Shown here in pieces: positions 38,327 through 46,760 of a stretch of DNA of 64,000 nt (positions are counted from its first letter, which is position 1; the number at the start of each line of letters is the position of its first letter). A program made the position numbers and the translations under genes. The stretch lies in contig CP097969.1 of NCBI GenBank assembly GCA_023703575.1, positions 1-64,000 of the forward strand. Reading direction: 5' to 3'. The notes beneath the pieces are model-generated. The model saw only the letters and a list, made by a program, of their open reading frames with translations. It was not told the DNA's origin and made no database searches. The DNA is from SAR86 cluster bacterium (GTDB lineage Bacteria; Pseudomonadota; Gammaproteobacteria; Magnimaribacterales; Magnimaribacteraceae).

Positions 38327-41004
38327 TGCGCCTGATCCCAGTTATCTCCAATTCCAATATCTATTTCTAGTGGGACATCCAGATTTGCTGCTCCCATCAT
38401 AGAATCCGTTACTAGACTTACGATCTTATCTATTTCATCTTTTGGAGTGTCTAATATTAGTTCATCATGAACTTGAAGAATTAGTTTTGCCTTACTTTTT
38501 TGTGTTTTTATAGCCTTATGCATATTTATCATGGCTATTTTCATTATGTCTGCAGCAGTTCCTTGCACGGGTGCATTTATAGCTGCCCGTTCTGAAGCTT
38601 GTCGTCGCATTGCATTGGTTGCATTAATATCTCTTAGGTAAAGTCTTCTACCAAACAATGTTTCTACATAACCATTCTGACTGGCAAATTCTTTAGTTGA
38701 TTCCATATATTTCTTAACATCTGGGTATTTTTCAAAGTACATCGCCATATACTCGGCGGCTAAATTTCTAGAAATACCTAGCTGTTTTCCTAGACCAAAA
38801 GCAGATATCCCATAGATTAAACCAAAATTGATTGCTTTAGCATTTCTGCGAAGATCTGATGTTACGTCTTTGATACCGACATCAAATACTTCACTTGCGG
38901 TCTTGCTATGAACATCCTGTCCTTCTCGGAAGGCTTCTAGAAGTCCTTCATCTTTCGACATGTGAGCCATCACACGAAGCTCTATTTGAGAATAGTCAGC
39001 TGATATAAACTTATTACCTTTTGAGGGTTCAAAGGCCTGCCTGATTCGCCTTCCATCTTCTGTTCTTATTGGAATATTTTGTAAATTAGGATCTGATGAA
39101 GATAATCTCCCAGTTGTAGTTACAGCTTGATGAAATGATGTATGCACTTTACCGGTGGACAGAGATACCTGATTAGGTAGCTTATCGGTATAAGTTGATT
39201 TAAGTTTGCTTAATGTTCTGTGTTCCAAGAGAACCTTGGGCAATTCATATTCCTCAGCAAGTTCAGCAAGCACCTTTTCGTCTGTTGATGGTTGACCTCC
39301 GGGTGTTTTCTTTATGATTCTGTACTTTAATTTTTCAAAGAATATTTCTCTGAGTTGTTTAGTGGAGCCGAGATTGAATTCCTCACCTGCTATTTGATAA
39401 GCCTTTTCTTCTAACTTCTTTATTCTACCTTCTAGATCTTTAGATTGAGAGTTAAGAATCTTTGAATTTAATATAGCGCCGTTTTGTTCCATTTCGGATA
39501 ATACTTCTATCAAGGGAATCTCTATTTCATCATTGAGTTTATTTAGAGAGGTCTCGCCTTCTAATCTAGGATTTAATTCTTCGTACAGTCGCAGAGTTAT
39601 ATCTGCATCCTCTGCCGCATAATTTGTAGCTGCCTCAATAGGGACCTTATCGAAGGTAATTTGCTTTACACCTTTGCCAGCTACATCTTCAAAAGTAGAG
39701 GTTTTATAATTTAGATAATAGGAAGACAAAGCATCTAGATTATGTCTCGTCGCTGAAGCATCCAAAACATAGCTCATCATCATGGTGTCATTTTTTATCG
39801 AAGCAATATCAACTCCATACTTTGCTAAAACATTCTTATCAAACTTTATATTTTGACCTATGATCTTATTTGAAGAACTTTCAAGAAGAGGTCTTAACTC
39901 TTTAAGAACAATATCCAAAGCTAGTTGATCTACTGAATCATCGTCATGATTTAGTGGAATATAGTAAGCTTCACCTGCTTGATAACTTAAAGATATGCCA
40001 ACTAACTCAGTATCCATATAGTCTAACCCAGTTGTTTCAGTATCAAGAGCAATGGTTTTAGCCTTCGAAGCTTTTTTTATTAATTCTTTTAAGGATTTCT
40101 CAGTTGAGATACAAACATATGAAGAATTGACCTCTGTTTTAACGATTTTTTCAGGGACTTCTTGTAGCCAAGAATTAAATTCTAACTCTTTATAAACTTC
40201 AGAAAGTTGTTCTGCATCGGATTCTGAAACTGCTAGATCTTCTATAGTTATTTCTAAAGGTACATCTGTTTTTATTTTTACTAACTCGTGAGCCAGATCA
40301 AGGGTCTCTATAGAAGACCTAAGATTCTCTCCAACCTTACCGCCTATAGATTCAGCATTCTTTTTTATACCTTCAATATTCTTATATTCATTAAGCCATT
40401 TAACCGCAGTTTTTGGTCCAACCTTATCAACTCCAGGAACATTATCAGACTTATCCCCTATAAGTGCCAAGTAGTCAGTTATGAGCTCTGGTCCAACTCC
40501 AAATTTATTCATTACGCCATTTTCATCAAGCAATTCACCTGACATTGTGTTTACAACGCTCACATTGTCACAGACCAGTTGAGTCATATCTTTGTCACCG
40601 GTAGAAATCACAGTATTCAATTTTTTTTGTCTTGCTTGTTCGGCGAGTGTTCCAATAACATCATCAGCCTCCACACCCGGAATCATAATAAGCTTTATGC
40701 CCATCAACGAAATGATGCGATGAATTGGTTCAATTTGTTGGACTAAATCCTCCGGCATAGGAGGCCTATTTGCTTTGTATTCAGAGTACATGTCATGCCT
40801 AAAAGTTTTTCCTTTTGCATCAAACACCACTGCTAATGGACTATCAGGATGATCTATAAGCACTCTTTTTATCATGCTTATAACGCCCTTAATCGCACCA
40901 GTAGGTTGATTTTTACTTGTCGTTAGAGGTGGCAGTGCATGATAAGCTCGGTATAAATATGAAGAGCCGTCTACAAGGATTATTGGATCTTTCTCTTCAC
41001 TCAT
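38323..41004 (-). CDS. polA: DNA polymerase I
   Basis: Pol I fills gaps and removes RNA primers. All three modules are present in 893 residues: the 5'-3' exonuclease (LVDGSSYLYRAYHAL; GVEADDVIGTLA; GDKSDNVPGVDKVG), the 3'-5' exonuclease with Exo I ALDTETTGLDYM, and the polymerase with motif A SADYSQIELRVMAH, the O-helix RRNAKAINFGLIYG and motif C QVHDELILD. The start overlaps the FkbM gene by 8 bases. The proofreading acids are intact. Confidence 0.97.
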   Translation of the reverse strand: MSEEKDPIILVDGSSYLYRAYHALPPLTTSKNQPTGAIKGVISMIKRVLIDHPDSPLAVVFDAKGKTFRHDMYSEYKANRPPMPEDLVQQIEPIHRIISLMGIKLIMIPGVEADDVIGTLAEQARQKKLNTVISTGDKDMTQLVCDNVSVVNTMSGELLDENGVMNKFGVGPELITDYLALIGDKSDNVPGVDKVGPKTAVKWLNEYKNIEGIKKNAESIGGKVGENLRSSIETLDLAHELVKIKTDVPLEITIEDLAVSESDAEQLSEVYKELEFNSWLQEVPEKIVKTEVNSSYVCISTEKSLKELIKKASKAKTIALDTETTGLDYMDTELVGISLSYQAGEAYYIPLNHDDDSVDQLALDIVLKELRPLLESSSNKIIGQNIKFDKNVLAKYGVDIASIKNDTMMMSYVLDASATRHNLDALSSYYLNYKTSTFEDVAGKGVKQITFDKVPIEAATNYAAEDADITLRLYEELNPRLEGETSLNKLNDEIEIPLIEVLSEMEQNGAILNSKILNSQSKDLEGRIKKLEEKAYQIAGEEFNLGSTKQLREIFFEKLKYRIIKKTPGGQPSTDEKVLAELAEEYELPKVLLEHRTLSKLKSTYTDKLPNQVSLSTGKVHTSFHQAVTTTGRLSSSDPNLQNIPIRTEDGRRIRQAFEPSKGNKFISADYSQIELRVMAHMSKDEGLLEAFREGQDVHSKTASEVFDVGIKDVTSDLRRNAKAINFGLIYGISAFGLGKQLGISRNLAAEYMAMYFEKYPDVKKYMESTKEFASQNGYVETLFGRRLYLRDINATNAMRRQASERAAINAPVQGTAADIMKIAMINMHKAIKTQKSKAKLILQVHDELILDTPKDEIDKIVSLVTDSMMGAANLDVPLEIDIGIGDNWDQAH

Positions 41005-41653
41005 TAGAATATTTTCTCAAGTAAAGTCTGTTTCTTCTGGAGCCTTTATTTCTCCAACTTAATTCTTCTTCAAGTCCCGCCATAGAAAAGATATTTTCTA
41101 TCTTCTCAAGATTTTCATCAAGATTGATGCCTTCCATTTCAACTAGGATACTATTGATTTCAGACAAAATATTCGCAGCGCCTTCCAGTATTTCAAGTTC
41201 TTTGCCATCAACATCAAGTTTTATATGATTTGGGGAAGGAACTCCATCAATTCGATTAAGATCGTCTAGTTTAATTGCGATTACAGATTGGAATCCATTG
41301 ACGTCAAACTCTCCAAATTGATTCGAACTTGATCCGATACTATTGTGCGATGCGCCTGCACTCGTATCTTTCATGAATAGATTCAGTAAATTAGTTGTTT
41401 TACTTCCTGCAAAGCAAAGAGCTTGTATATATTCTTCTAATCCATTCAATCTTATATTGGCATTCAAAGTAGCATATGACTCTGCAGAGGGTTCTAGGGA
41501 TAAGACTTTATTTTTTTTTTCTAAAGCGGCATAAAGACTGAAAACGCCTATATTAGCCCCTATGTCCCATAAAACTTCTTGATCTTTTAATGTAGTTCTA
41601 ATCCACTCAAATGTTTCAGGCTCACTTCTATTGGATCCGGGATCTTGAGGCAC
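40997..41653 (-). CDS. FkbM-family methyltransferase (N-terminus uncertain)
   Basis: An SAM-dependent methyltransferase of the FkbM type: motif I LWDIGANIGVFSLYAAL, LEPSAESYATLNANI and IKLDVDGKELEILEGA. The GTG at 41653 is the first normal start and gives 218 residues. The same frame is open upstream to 41842 and reads on as sequence resembling the family N-terminal strand (ITDRGVLKFRIDSPGS), but without ATG, GTG or TTG. Either a rare start (an ATC at 41827 lies 7 bases after AAGGA) is used, or the 5' end has been lost. Substrate unknown. Confidence 0.78.
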   Translation of the reverse strand: MPQDPGSNRSEPETFEWIRTTLKDQEVLWDIGANIGVFSLYAALEKKNKVLSLEPSAESYATLNANIRLNGLEEYIQALCFAGSKTTNLLNLFMKDTSAGASHNSIGSSSNQFGEFDVNGFQSVIAIKLDDLNRIDGVPSPNHIKLDVDGKELEILEGAANILSEINSILVEMEGINLDENLEKIENIFSMAGLEEELSWRNKGSRRNRLYLRKYSNE

Positions 41654-41946
41654 TGATCCTGGTGAGTCAATTCTAAACTTCAGGACACCTCGATCGGTAA
41701 TAATTTCTTGAGTCTCCTTAAAGGACTCTACAAGTCTTGCATTGGTTTTTATTTTAGTTCTCTTGTTTGCGCCTAATGTTAGGAGGGAACTAAATTTCTT
41801 GACGATTTGTGATCTTGTTTTGCTGATATCAATTTCCTTTTTCTAATTTTACCTATAAAGAAGTTAAAAAAAAAATTAAAAAATTTGAACTTTAATAAAT
41901 TTTTCGTGTCTTAAAGATATTGGAATAATTAATCCTGACTTCCATA

Positions 41947-41983
41947 AAGCTTCGAGCAACCCCAAATGTTCGGAGCTTTTTTT
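41947..41983 (+). terminator. Plus-strand intrinsic terminator in the fkbM-engB gap
   Basis: A 12-base-pair stem with two G-T pairs (41947-41958 with 41967-41978) closes an 8-base loop ACCCCAAA and is followed by a run of T in the plus direction, touching the engB stop codon. No plus-strand protein gene precedes it. In the minus direction there is no T-run. The 328 bases 41654-41981 otherwise hold the upstream open frame of the FkbM gene and AT-rich sequence. Confidence 0.65.
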
Positions 41984-42581
41984 AATTCATCTCATTAATT
42001 TTTTCAAGAAGAAGGTTTATTCCTGTCTTCTTAGTTGCAGAAACTGGAATTATAAAATGTTTGGTTGATAATTTATTTAAGTCTTTAGTGGCTTTTGATA
42101 CAGTCTGGGCAATCTGACTCTTTGATAATTTATCTGCTTTATTTAGTAATAAGATCATCGGAAGATCTTTACTTTCGCACCAATCTATCAGGCTTTCATC
42201 ATCCTCTTTAAGTGGATGCCTTATATCCATTATGATGCATAGTGCACTGAGACATTTTCTGGTCATTAGATATCTTTCTATTTCTTGACCCCAAGAAGCC
42301 CTCATTTTTTTAGATACTTTTGCATATCCGTAACCAGGTAAATCTATAATCTTAAATTCAGAGTTTGATCTGATCTCAAAAACATTTATTGACTGAGTCC
42401 TGCCTGGTGTTTTACTAGTTTTTGCCAGTTTTTTATTATTGGTGAGTGCATTTAGTATGCTGGATTTCCCACAATTAGACCGTCCACAAAATGCAATTTC
42501 GGACCCTTGATCTGCTGGAAGATCTTCTGTATTGGGATAACTACCAATGAATTTTGCGTTATTAAAATATGTCTTATCCAT
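41982..42581 (-). CDS. engB: Ribosome biogenesis GTP-binding protein EngB (YihA)
   Basis: EngB is an essential GTPase for large ribosomal subunit assembly. The G motifs are clear: G1 GRSNCGKSSILNAL (about residue 33), G2 within TPGRTQSINVF, G3 DLPGYGYAKV and G4 LLNKADKLS. The 199-residue length is standard. It is divergent from the cytochrome c4 gene across 81 bases; the polA-engB-cc4-dsbA order is conserved with Pseudomonas. Confidence 0.95.
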   Translation of the reverse strand: MDKTYFNNAKFIGSYPNTEDLPADQGSEIAFCGRSNCGKSSILNALTNNKKLAKTSKTPGRTQSINVFEIRSNSEFKIIDLPGYGYAKVSKKMRASWGQEIERYLMTRKCLSALCIIMDIRHPLKEDDESLIDWCESKDLPMILLLNKADKLSKSQIAQTVSKATKDLNKLSTKHFIIPVSATKKTGINLLLEKINEMN

Positions 42582-42662
42582 AGGGGTTTTTAATTTAGTA
42601 TCGCCAGATTCCTTAGTATATAATGTCGGCGCGCCACATCATATTTAAAGATAAATCCTTAG

Positions 42663-43259
42663 ATGAGATTAAAAAATTTAATAATTACAACTACAGCAAT
42701 TCTGCTCTTTGGAGCTGGAGATCCTAATGCTGGAAAGGATAAAGTCGCAGTCTGTGCAGGTTGTCATGGACTAGATGGCAATAGCCTTGTAGGTATCTGG
42801 CCTTCTTTGGCAGGGCAGAATCAAAATTATCTTTTGAAGCAGCTTAGATTAGTAAAGACAGGCGAAAGAGAAATTGCTTCTATGATTGGACTATTGGATA
42901 ACCTAGACGATTCTGATCTTCAAGATATTGCCGCTTTTTATGAATCAAATGTTAACACGGTGGGTACGGTAGACGAGGATAAAGTAGAGCTAGGAAGAAA
43001 ATTATATTACGCAGGCAACCTTGAAAAAGGGGTCCCCGCTTGTTCAGCCTGTCATTCCCCTAAAGGTTTAGGAAATGCACCTGCTGCTTACCCTTTACTA
43101 AGTGGGCAGCAGCCCGAATATGTAGCCAAGGCGTTAAAAGATTACAGATCAGGAGCAAGAATTAATCAAGATCCTTCAAAAATTATGGCTGCGATTGCTT
43201 ATAAGTTAGATGATGATGAGATAGATGCATTATCTAGTTTTGTCCATGGTTTATACTAA
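42663..43259 (+). CDS. Dihaem cytochrome c4
   Basis: A periplasmic electron carrier of 198 residues. A signal peptide precedes two tandem class I cytochrome domains, with haem motifs CAGCH (about residue 31) and CSACH (about 124); each is followed by a Met ligand region (MIGLLDNL; MAAIAYKL). It probably feeds the caa3 oxidase encoded at 16032-20256. dsbA starts 5 bases later, giving a periplasmic redox pair in one transcript. Confidence 0.9.
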   Translation: MRLKNLIITTTAILLFGAGDPNAGKDKVAVCAGCHGLDGNSLVGIWPSLAGQNQNYLLKQLRLVKTGEREIASMIGLLDNLDDSDLQDIAAFYESNVNTVGTVDEDKVELGRKLYYAGNLEKGVPACSACHSPKGLGNAPAAYPLLSGQQPEYVAKALKDYRSGARINQDPSKIMAAIAYKLDDDEIDALSSFVHGLY

Positions 43260-43263
43260 TAAA

Positions 43264-43914
43264 ATGTTTCGTAACCAGTTTCTTCTTTTTTCCCTCTTAA
43301 TTGCTTTACTAAGTTGCTCTAATGATGATCAAGCAACTTACGAGTCTGGCAGTGGAGAGAGGTTTAAAGCAGGAGTGCACTATGAACTGTTAGATAATCC
43401 TACAAAAGTTCGGGATCCATCCAAAATAGAAGTAACAGAAGTATTCTGGTTTGGATGTAATCATTGCTATGCTCTCGAGCCCTACATAGCAAGATGGAAA
43501 AGAGAAATGCCTCTTGATGTAACTTTCATAAAATCTCCTGCCACTTGGAATGACATGTTGAAAACTCATGCAAGAATTTATTACACGGCTAAAGCTCTAG
43601 GCATTGAACAACAGTTTGTTCCAGCTGCCTTCAATACTATTCAGAATGAAGGAAGAATGCTTACAGGTAATACTGAGCTTGAGTATTACTTTAGAGGATT
43701 CGATGTGGAGAAAGATCGCTACAAAGCAGTTTCTACCTCTTTTGGGGTAAGGAACGCGGTTGATCAGGCAGATAAAAAAATGAAAGATTGGAAGGTTACT
43801 GGAGTGCCGTCACTTGTGGTAAATGGAAAGTATAAAGTCTCTGCATCCAGGTCTGTTCGTACGGATGAGTTGTTTGATGTTGTAGATTTTCTCATTGAAA
43901 AGGAAAGAAATTAA
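43264..43914 (+). CDS. dsbA: Thiol:disulfide interchange protein DsbA, predicted lipoprotein
   Basis: DsbA oxidises Cys pairs in periplasmic proteins. The thioredoxin/helical-insert fold shows EVFWFGCNHCYALEP with active site Cys65-Asn-His-Cys68 and the cis-Pro loop TGVPSLVV. The usual gammaproteobacterial active site is CPHC; Asn replaces Pro. The N-terminus has a lipobox-like LLSC (Cys18) followed by Ser, suggesting an outer-membrane-bound form. The frame opens at 43225 inside the cytochrome gene, but the ATG at 43264 restores a proper signal sequence. 216 residues. Confidence 0.9.
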   Translation: MFRNQFLLFSLLIALLSCSNDDQATYESGSGERFKAGVHYELLDNPTKVRDPSKIEVTEVFWFGCNHCYALEPYIARWKREMPLDVTFIKSPATWNDMLKTHARIYYTAKALGIEQQFVPAAFNTIQNEGRMLTGNTELEYYFRGFDVEKDRYKAVSTSFGVRNAVDQADKKMKDWKVTGVPSLVVNGKYKVSASRSVRTDELFDVVDFLIEKERN

Positions 43915-43931
43915 AATCTCTCCCCCTGAAA

Positions 43932-44753
43932 TTGAACAAATTCCCTATCTCTCCGCTCTTTATTCCTGCCAACAAACTTGATTGGATTGAGAAAACTTTT
44001 CAAAAAGGTACTGATAGCATCATTATAGATCTAGAGGACTCTATATCAGAGAATCAAAAAGATCAGGCAAGGGAAGATCTATATTCTCACCTTAAAAAAA
44101 ATAGTCATATCGGCGAGTTAATAATAAGAGTTAACCCAGTTGATGATAAGTTTGGTCAAGAGGATATAAAATTACTTTCAAGCACTGATCTTTCAGTGAG
44201 TGCCTTTATGCTTCCAAAAATTGAAGACTGCTCTTTGCTAGACAATCTGCCTGAGATCAACATTATTGCATTATTAGAAACCCCAAATGCAATAAATAAT
44301 ATCTCTCTAATAGCTAAAGATAAAAAAGTTAAAGGTTTGGCATTAGGTGGTGCTGATCTTAGTGCTAGCCTGGGTTCTACTATGGACTGGGACTCTCTTT
44401 TGCATGCAAGATCAAAAATAGTACTAGAATCAGCAATCAATAACCTATTTTCCATTGACAGTCCATTTATGGATATTGATAACCTGGATAAGTTGCAGGA
44501 AGAAAGCAAAAAATCCAAAGCACTAGGCTTTAATGGAAAAGCAGCCATACACCCCAATCAACTTGATGTTATCAAGAGTTCTTTTCTACCGGATGAGAGA
44601 GAAATATATGAGGCTAAGGAAATCATAAAAGCTTTTAAAAAATCTTCATCTGCTGTCATGGCTTTTAATGGCAGGATGATTGATCAACCTATAATATTAT
44701 CTATGGAAAAAAGATTAAGACTTGTAGGCATTGATCCAAAGAATATAGACTAA
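43932..44753 (+). CDS. CitE-like acyl-CoA lyase (HpcH/HpaI aldolase family)
   Basis: Family members cleave malyl-, beta-methylmalyl- or citramalyl-CoA. The metal and substrate residues are recognisable in PLFIPANKLDW, IIDLEDSI, LIIRVNP, ALLETPNAI and LALGGADLSASLG, and GKAAIHPNQL lies near residue 205. The start is a TTG without a good ribosome site. The MaoC hydratase follows 7 bases after, an association seen in C5-dicarboxylate (itaconate, mesaconate) pathways. 273 residues; the exact substrate is inferred. Confidence 0.8.
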   Translation: MNKFPISPLFIPANKLDWIEKTFQKGTDSIIIDLEDSISENQKDQAREDLYSHLKKNSHIGELIIRVNPVDDKFGQEDIKLLSSTDLSVSAFMLPKIEDCSLLDNLPEINIIALLETPNAINNISLIAKDKKVKGLALGGADLSASLGSTMDWDSLLHARSKIVLESAINNLFSIDSPFMDIDNLDKLQEESKKSKALGFNGKAAIHPNQLDVIKSSFLPDEREIYEAKEIIKAFKKSSSAVMAFNGRMIDQPIILSMEKRLRLVGIDPKNID

Positions 44754-44760
44754 AAATATT

Positions 44761-45279
44761 ATGGTAAAAAAAATGAAGGAAATATCACCAGGCCGCTATA
44801 GGGAATCGTTTGGTAGATATTATGAAGAATTTGTTGTTGGAGATATCTATGAGCATAGACCCGGTAGAACAATTACCCAATCAGATAATATTTGGTTTAC
44901 TCTTTTAACAATGAATCAACATCCTTTACACATTGATGATGAGTATGGAAAGGGTACAGAGTTTGGCAAGACCTTGGTAGTCAGTCCTTTTACAGTTGCT
45001 TTGATGGTAGGAATGAGCGTGAGTGATGTCAGTCAAAAAACAGTAGCTAACTTGGGCTGGACAGATATTAAAATGATTCATCCCCTTTATGTGGGCGATA
45101 CCCTTTATGCTGAATCTGAAGTTATTGAAAAAAGAGAGTCTAAATCAAGACCAGATGAAGGAATAGTTACTGTCAAAACAATTGGTAAGAACCAAGATGG
45201 AGTCGAAGTTGCTTCATTCATAAGATCAGCCCTTATTCCAAAAGATGGAAAAGCAGTTGAAGACAAAATTGACTACTAA
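44761..45279 (+). CDS. MaoC-like hydratase, mesaconyl/itaconyl-CoA hydratase-like
   Basis: A hot-dog fold hydratase of 172 residues. The catalytic region TLLTMNQHPLHIDDEYG carries the His and nearby acid, and GMSVSDVSQKTVANLGW plus YVGDTLYAESEVIEKRES are wording I associate with mesaconyl-CoA hydratases. With the CitE-like lyase it could interconvert an unsaturated C5 acyl-CoA, its hydrated form, and two smaller CoA or keto products. A hairpin with T-run (45287-45317) follows. Confidence 0.8.
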   Translation: MVKKMKEISPGRYRESFGRYYEEFVVGDIYEHRPGRTITQSDNIWFTLLTMNQHPLHIDDEYGKGTEFGKTLVVSPFTVALMVGMSVSDVSQKTVANLGWTDIKMIHPLYVGDTLYAESEVIEKRESKSRPDEGIVTVKTIGKNQDGVEVASFIRSALIPKDGKAVEDKIDY

Positions 45280-45286
45280 ATTTATA

Positions 45287-45317
45287 TTGAAAGACTCTCA
45301 TGTCTTTCTCAATTTTT
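45287..45317 (+). terminator. Weak intrinsic terminator after the MaoC gene
   Basis: TTGAAAGAC (45287-45295) pairs with GTCTTTCTCAA (45302-45312) with a two-base bulge and a 6-base loop, and TTTTT follows. The stem is short and AT-rich, so read-through to the next gene is possible. Confidence 0.5.
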
Positions 45318-45342
45318 GCGGAAATTTATAAAAAGAATTCCC

Positions 45343-45348
45343 TATAAT
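45343..45348 (+). promoter_or_regulatory. Consensus -10 element before the carotenoid oxygenase gene
   Basis: TATAAT at 45343-45348 is a perfect -10 hexamer in the 118-base gap. No -35 hexamer with good spacing is seen (TTGCGG at 45316-45321 is 21 bases away). The predicted start lies about 43 bases before the ATG. Confidence 0.4.
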
Positions 45349-45397
45349 AAAGTACTTTTTTTTGCTATAACTATCTTCAACTTACAGGGGAAAAGTT

Positions 45398-46747
45398 ATG
45401 GGAGATATTGCTAGTACAGAAAAAAAATTACATTGGCATCTTAAAGGTAATTGGGCACCTGTTGAAAAAGAGATAACTGAGTTTGAGCTTCAAGTAAAAG
45501 GTGAAATACCAAAAGATCTTTCAGGTTTGTTTGTAAGAAATGGTTTTAATCCTGTATCTGGATATAGCGATCATTGGTTTTTCGGGAATGGCATGCTTCA
45601 TGGAGTTTATCTTGAAAATGGTAGGGCGTCATACAGAAATAGATATGTTAGAACTCCTTATTACGAGAATGATCTAAATGTGATGTCATCATTTGGAGAC
45701 CTCGCCGCCTCTCCAGCAAATACACACATTGTTAATCATGCCGGTAAATTACTTGCTTTGGAGGAAACATCTTTACCTTGGGAGCTTAATAAAGATCTAG
45801 ACACTATAGGTGTAGAAGACTTCAACGGAAAGTTAGACACGGCTATGACAGCTCATCCAAGAGTATGTCCTGAAACAGGAGAGATGCTTTTCTTTGGTTA
45901 TTCTATGTTTAGTGAGCCTTATTTAAATTATTACAGAGTTAGTAAAGATGGTGCTTTAGTTCAATCCGAAGCCATAGAACTGCCTAGACCGGTAATGATG
46001 CATGATTGGAATATTACAAGAAACTACGTTGTTTTCATGGATCTGCCCATAGTTGCAGATATGGATTTAGCTGCCACGACAGGATCTCCATTCGGTTTTA
46101 GACCAGAATGTGGAGCACGATTAGGAGTTATGCCTAGAGCTGGTAATAATTCAGACGTTAGGTGGTTTGATATAGATCCTTGTTTCGTTTTCCACAGCTT
46201 CAATTCATTTGAGATAGACAATAAGATAGTTTTGTATGTATCTAGACAACAAGAAGCAATGGTTGGTGGTTTTAAAGATATTTATGGAGGCGAAACCACG
46301 GTTGCAAGATTATGGCGCTGGATAATAGATCTAGACGAAGGGACTGTATCGGAAGAACAATTAGATGATGGAGCATGTGATTTTCCAAGAATAAATGACG
46401 ATCGAATTGGTCTTTATTCTGAGTTTGGTTATTGTATGGAGTTAAAAACTGATGTAAAAGACCTTACCTTTGGTGAAAATTTATATAAATATCATCTTGA
46501 AACAGGAAAAAGGATTGATCACCATTTAGGTGACAATGTTGCAGGAGGAGAACCAGTGTTTGCTCGTAAACCTGGAGCTACCGAAGAAGACGAGGGCTGG
46601 ATACTTTCTTTGGTTCATGAAAGAGAAACTAGGAGATCCAAACTTATAATCATTGATGCGCAGTCGTTTGACCAACAACCGGTCGCGGAAGTTATAATTC
46701 CTCAAAGAGTTCCTTACGGTGCTCATGGAAGCTGGATTCAGAACTAA
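45398..46747 (+). CDS. Carotenoid oxygenase (RPE65/CCD/lignostilbene dioxygenase family)
   Basis: Non-haem iron enzymes of this family split a double bond in carotenoids, apocarotenoids or stilbenes. In 449 residues I see the N-terminal PKDLSGLFVRNGFNP and HWFFGNGMLHG and the four iron-ligand His regions: TAHPRVCPETGE, VMMHDWNITRNY, FVFHSFNSFE and the C-terminal PYGAHGSW. There is no signal peptide. An acyl-CoA synthetase follows 13 bases later, suggesting that a cleavage product is oxidised to an acid and activated. The substrate is not evident. Confidence 0.88.
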   Translation: MGDIASTEKKLHWHLKGNWAPVEKEITEFELQVKGEIPKDLSGLFVRNGFNPVSGYSDHWFFGNGMLHGVYLENGRASYRNRYVRTPYYENDLNVMSSFGDLAASPANTHIVNHAGKLLALEETSLPWELNKDLDTIGVEDFNGKLDTAMTAHPRVCPETGEMLFFGYSMFSEPYLNYYRVSKDGALVQSEAIELPRPVMMHDWNITRNYVVFMDLPIVADMDLAATTGSPFGFRPECGARLGVMPRAGNNSDVRWFDIDPCFVFHSFNSFEIDNKIVLYVSRQQEAMVGGFKDIYGGETTVARLWRWIIDLDEGTVSEEQLDDGACDFPRINDDRIGLYSEFGYCMELKTDVKDLTFGENLYKYHLETGKRIDHHLGDNVAGGEPVFARKPGATEEDEGWILSLVHERETRRSKLIIIDAQSFDQQPVAEVIIPQRVPYGAHGSWIQN

Positions 46748-46760
46748 TTAGGAGGTTATT

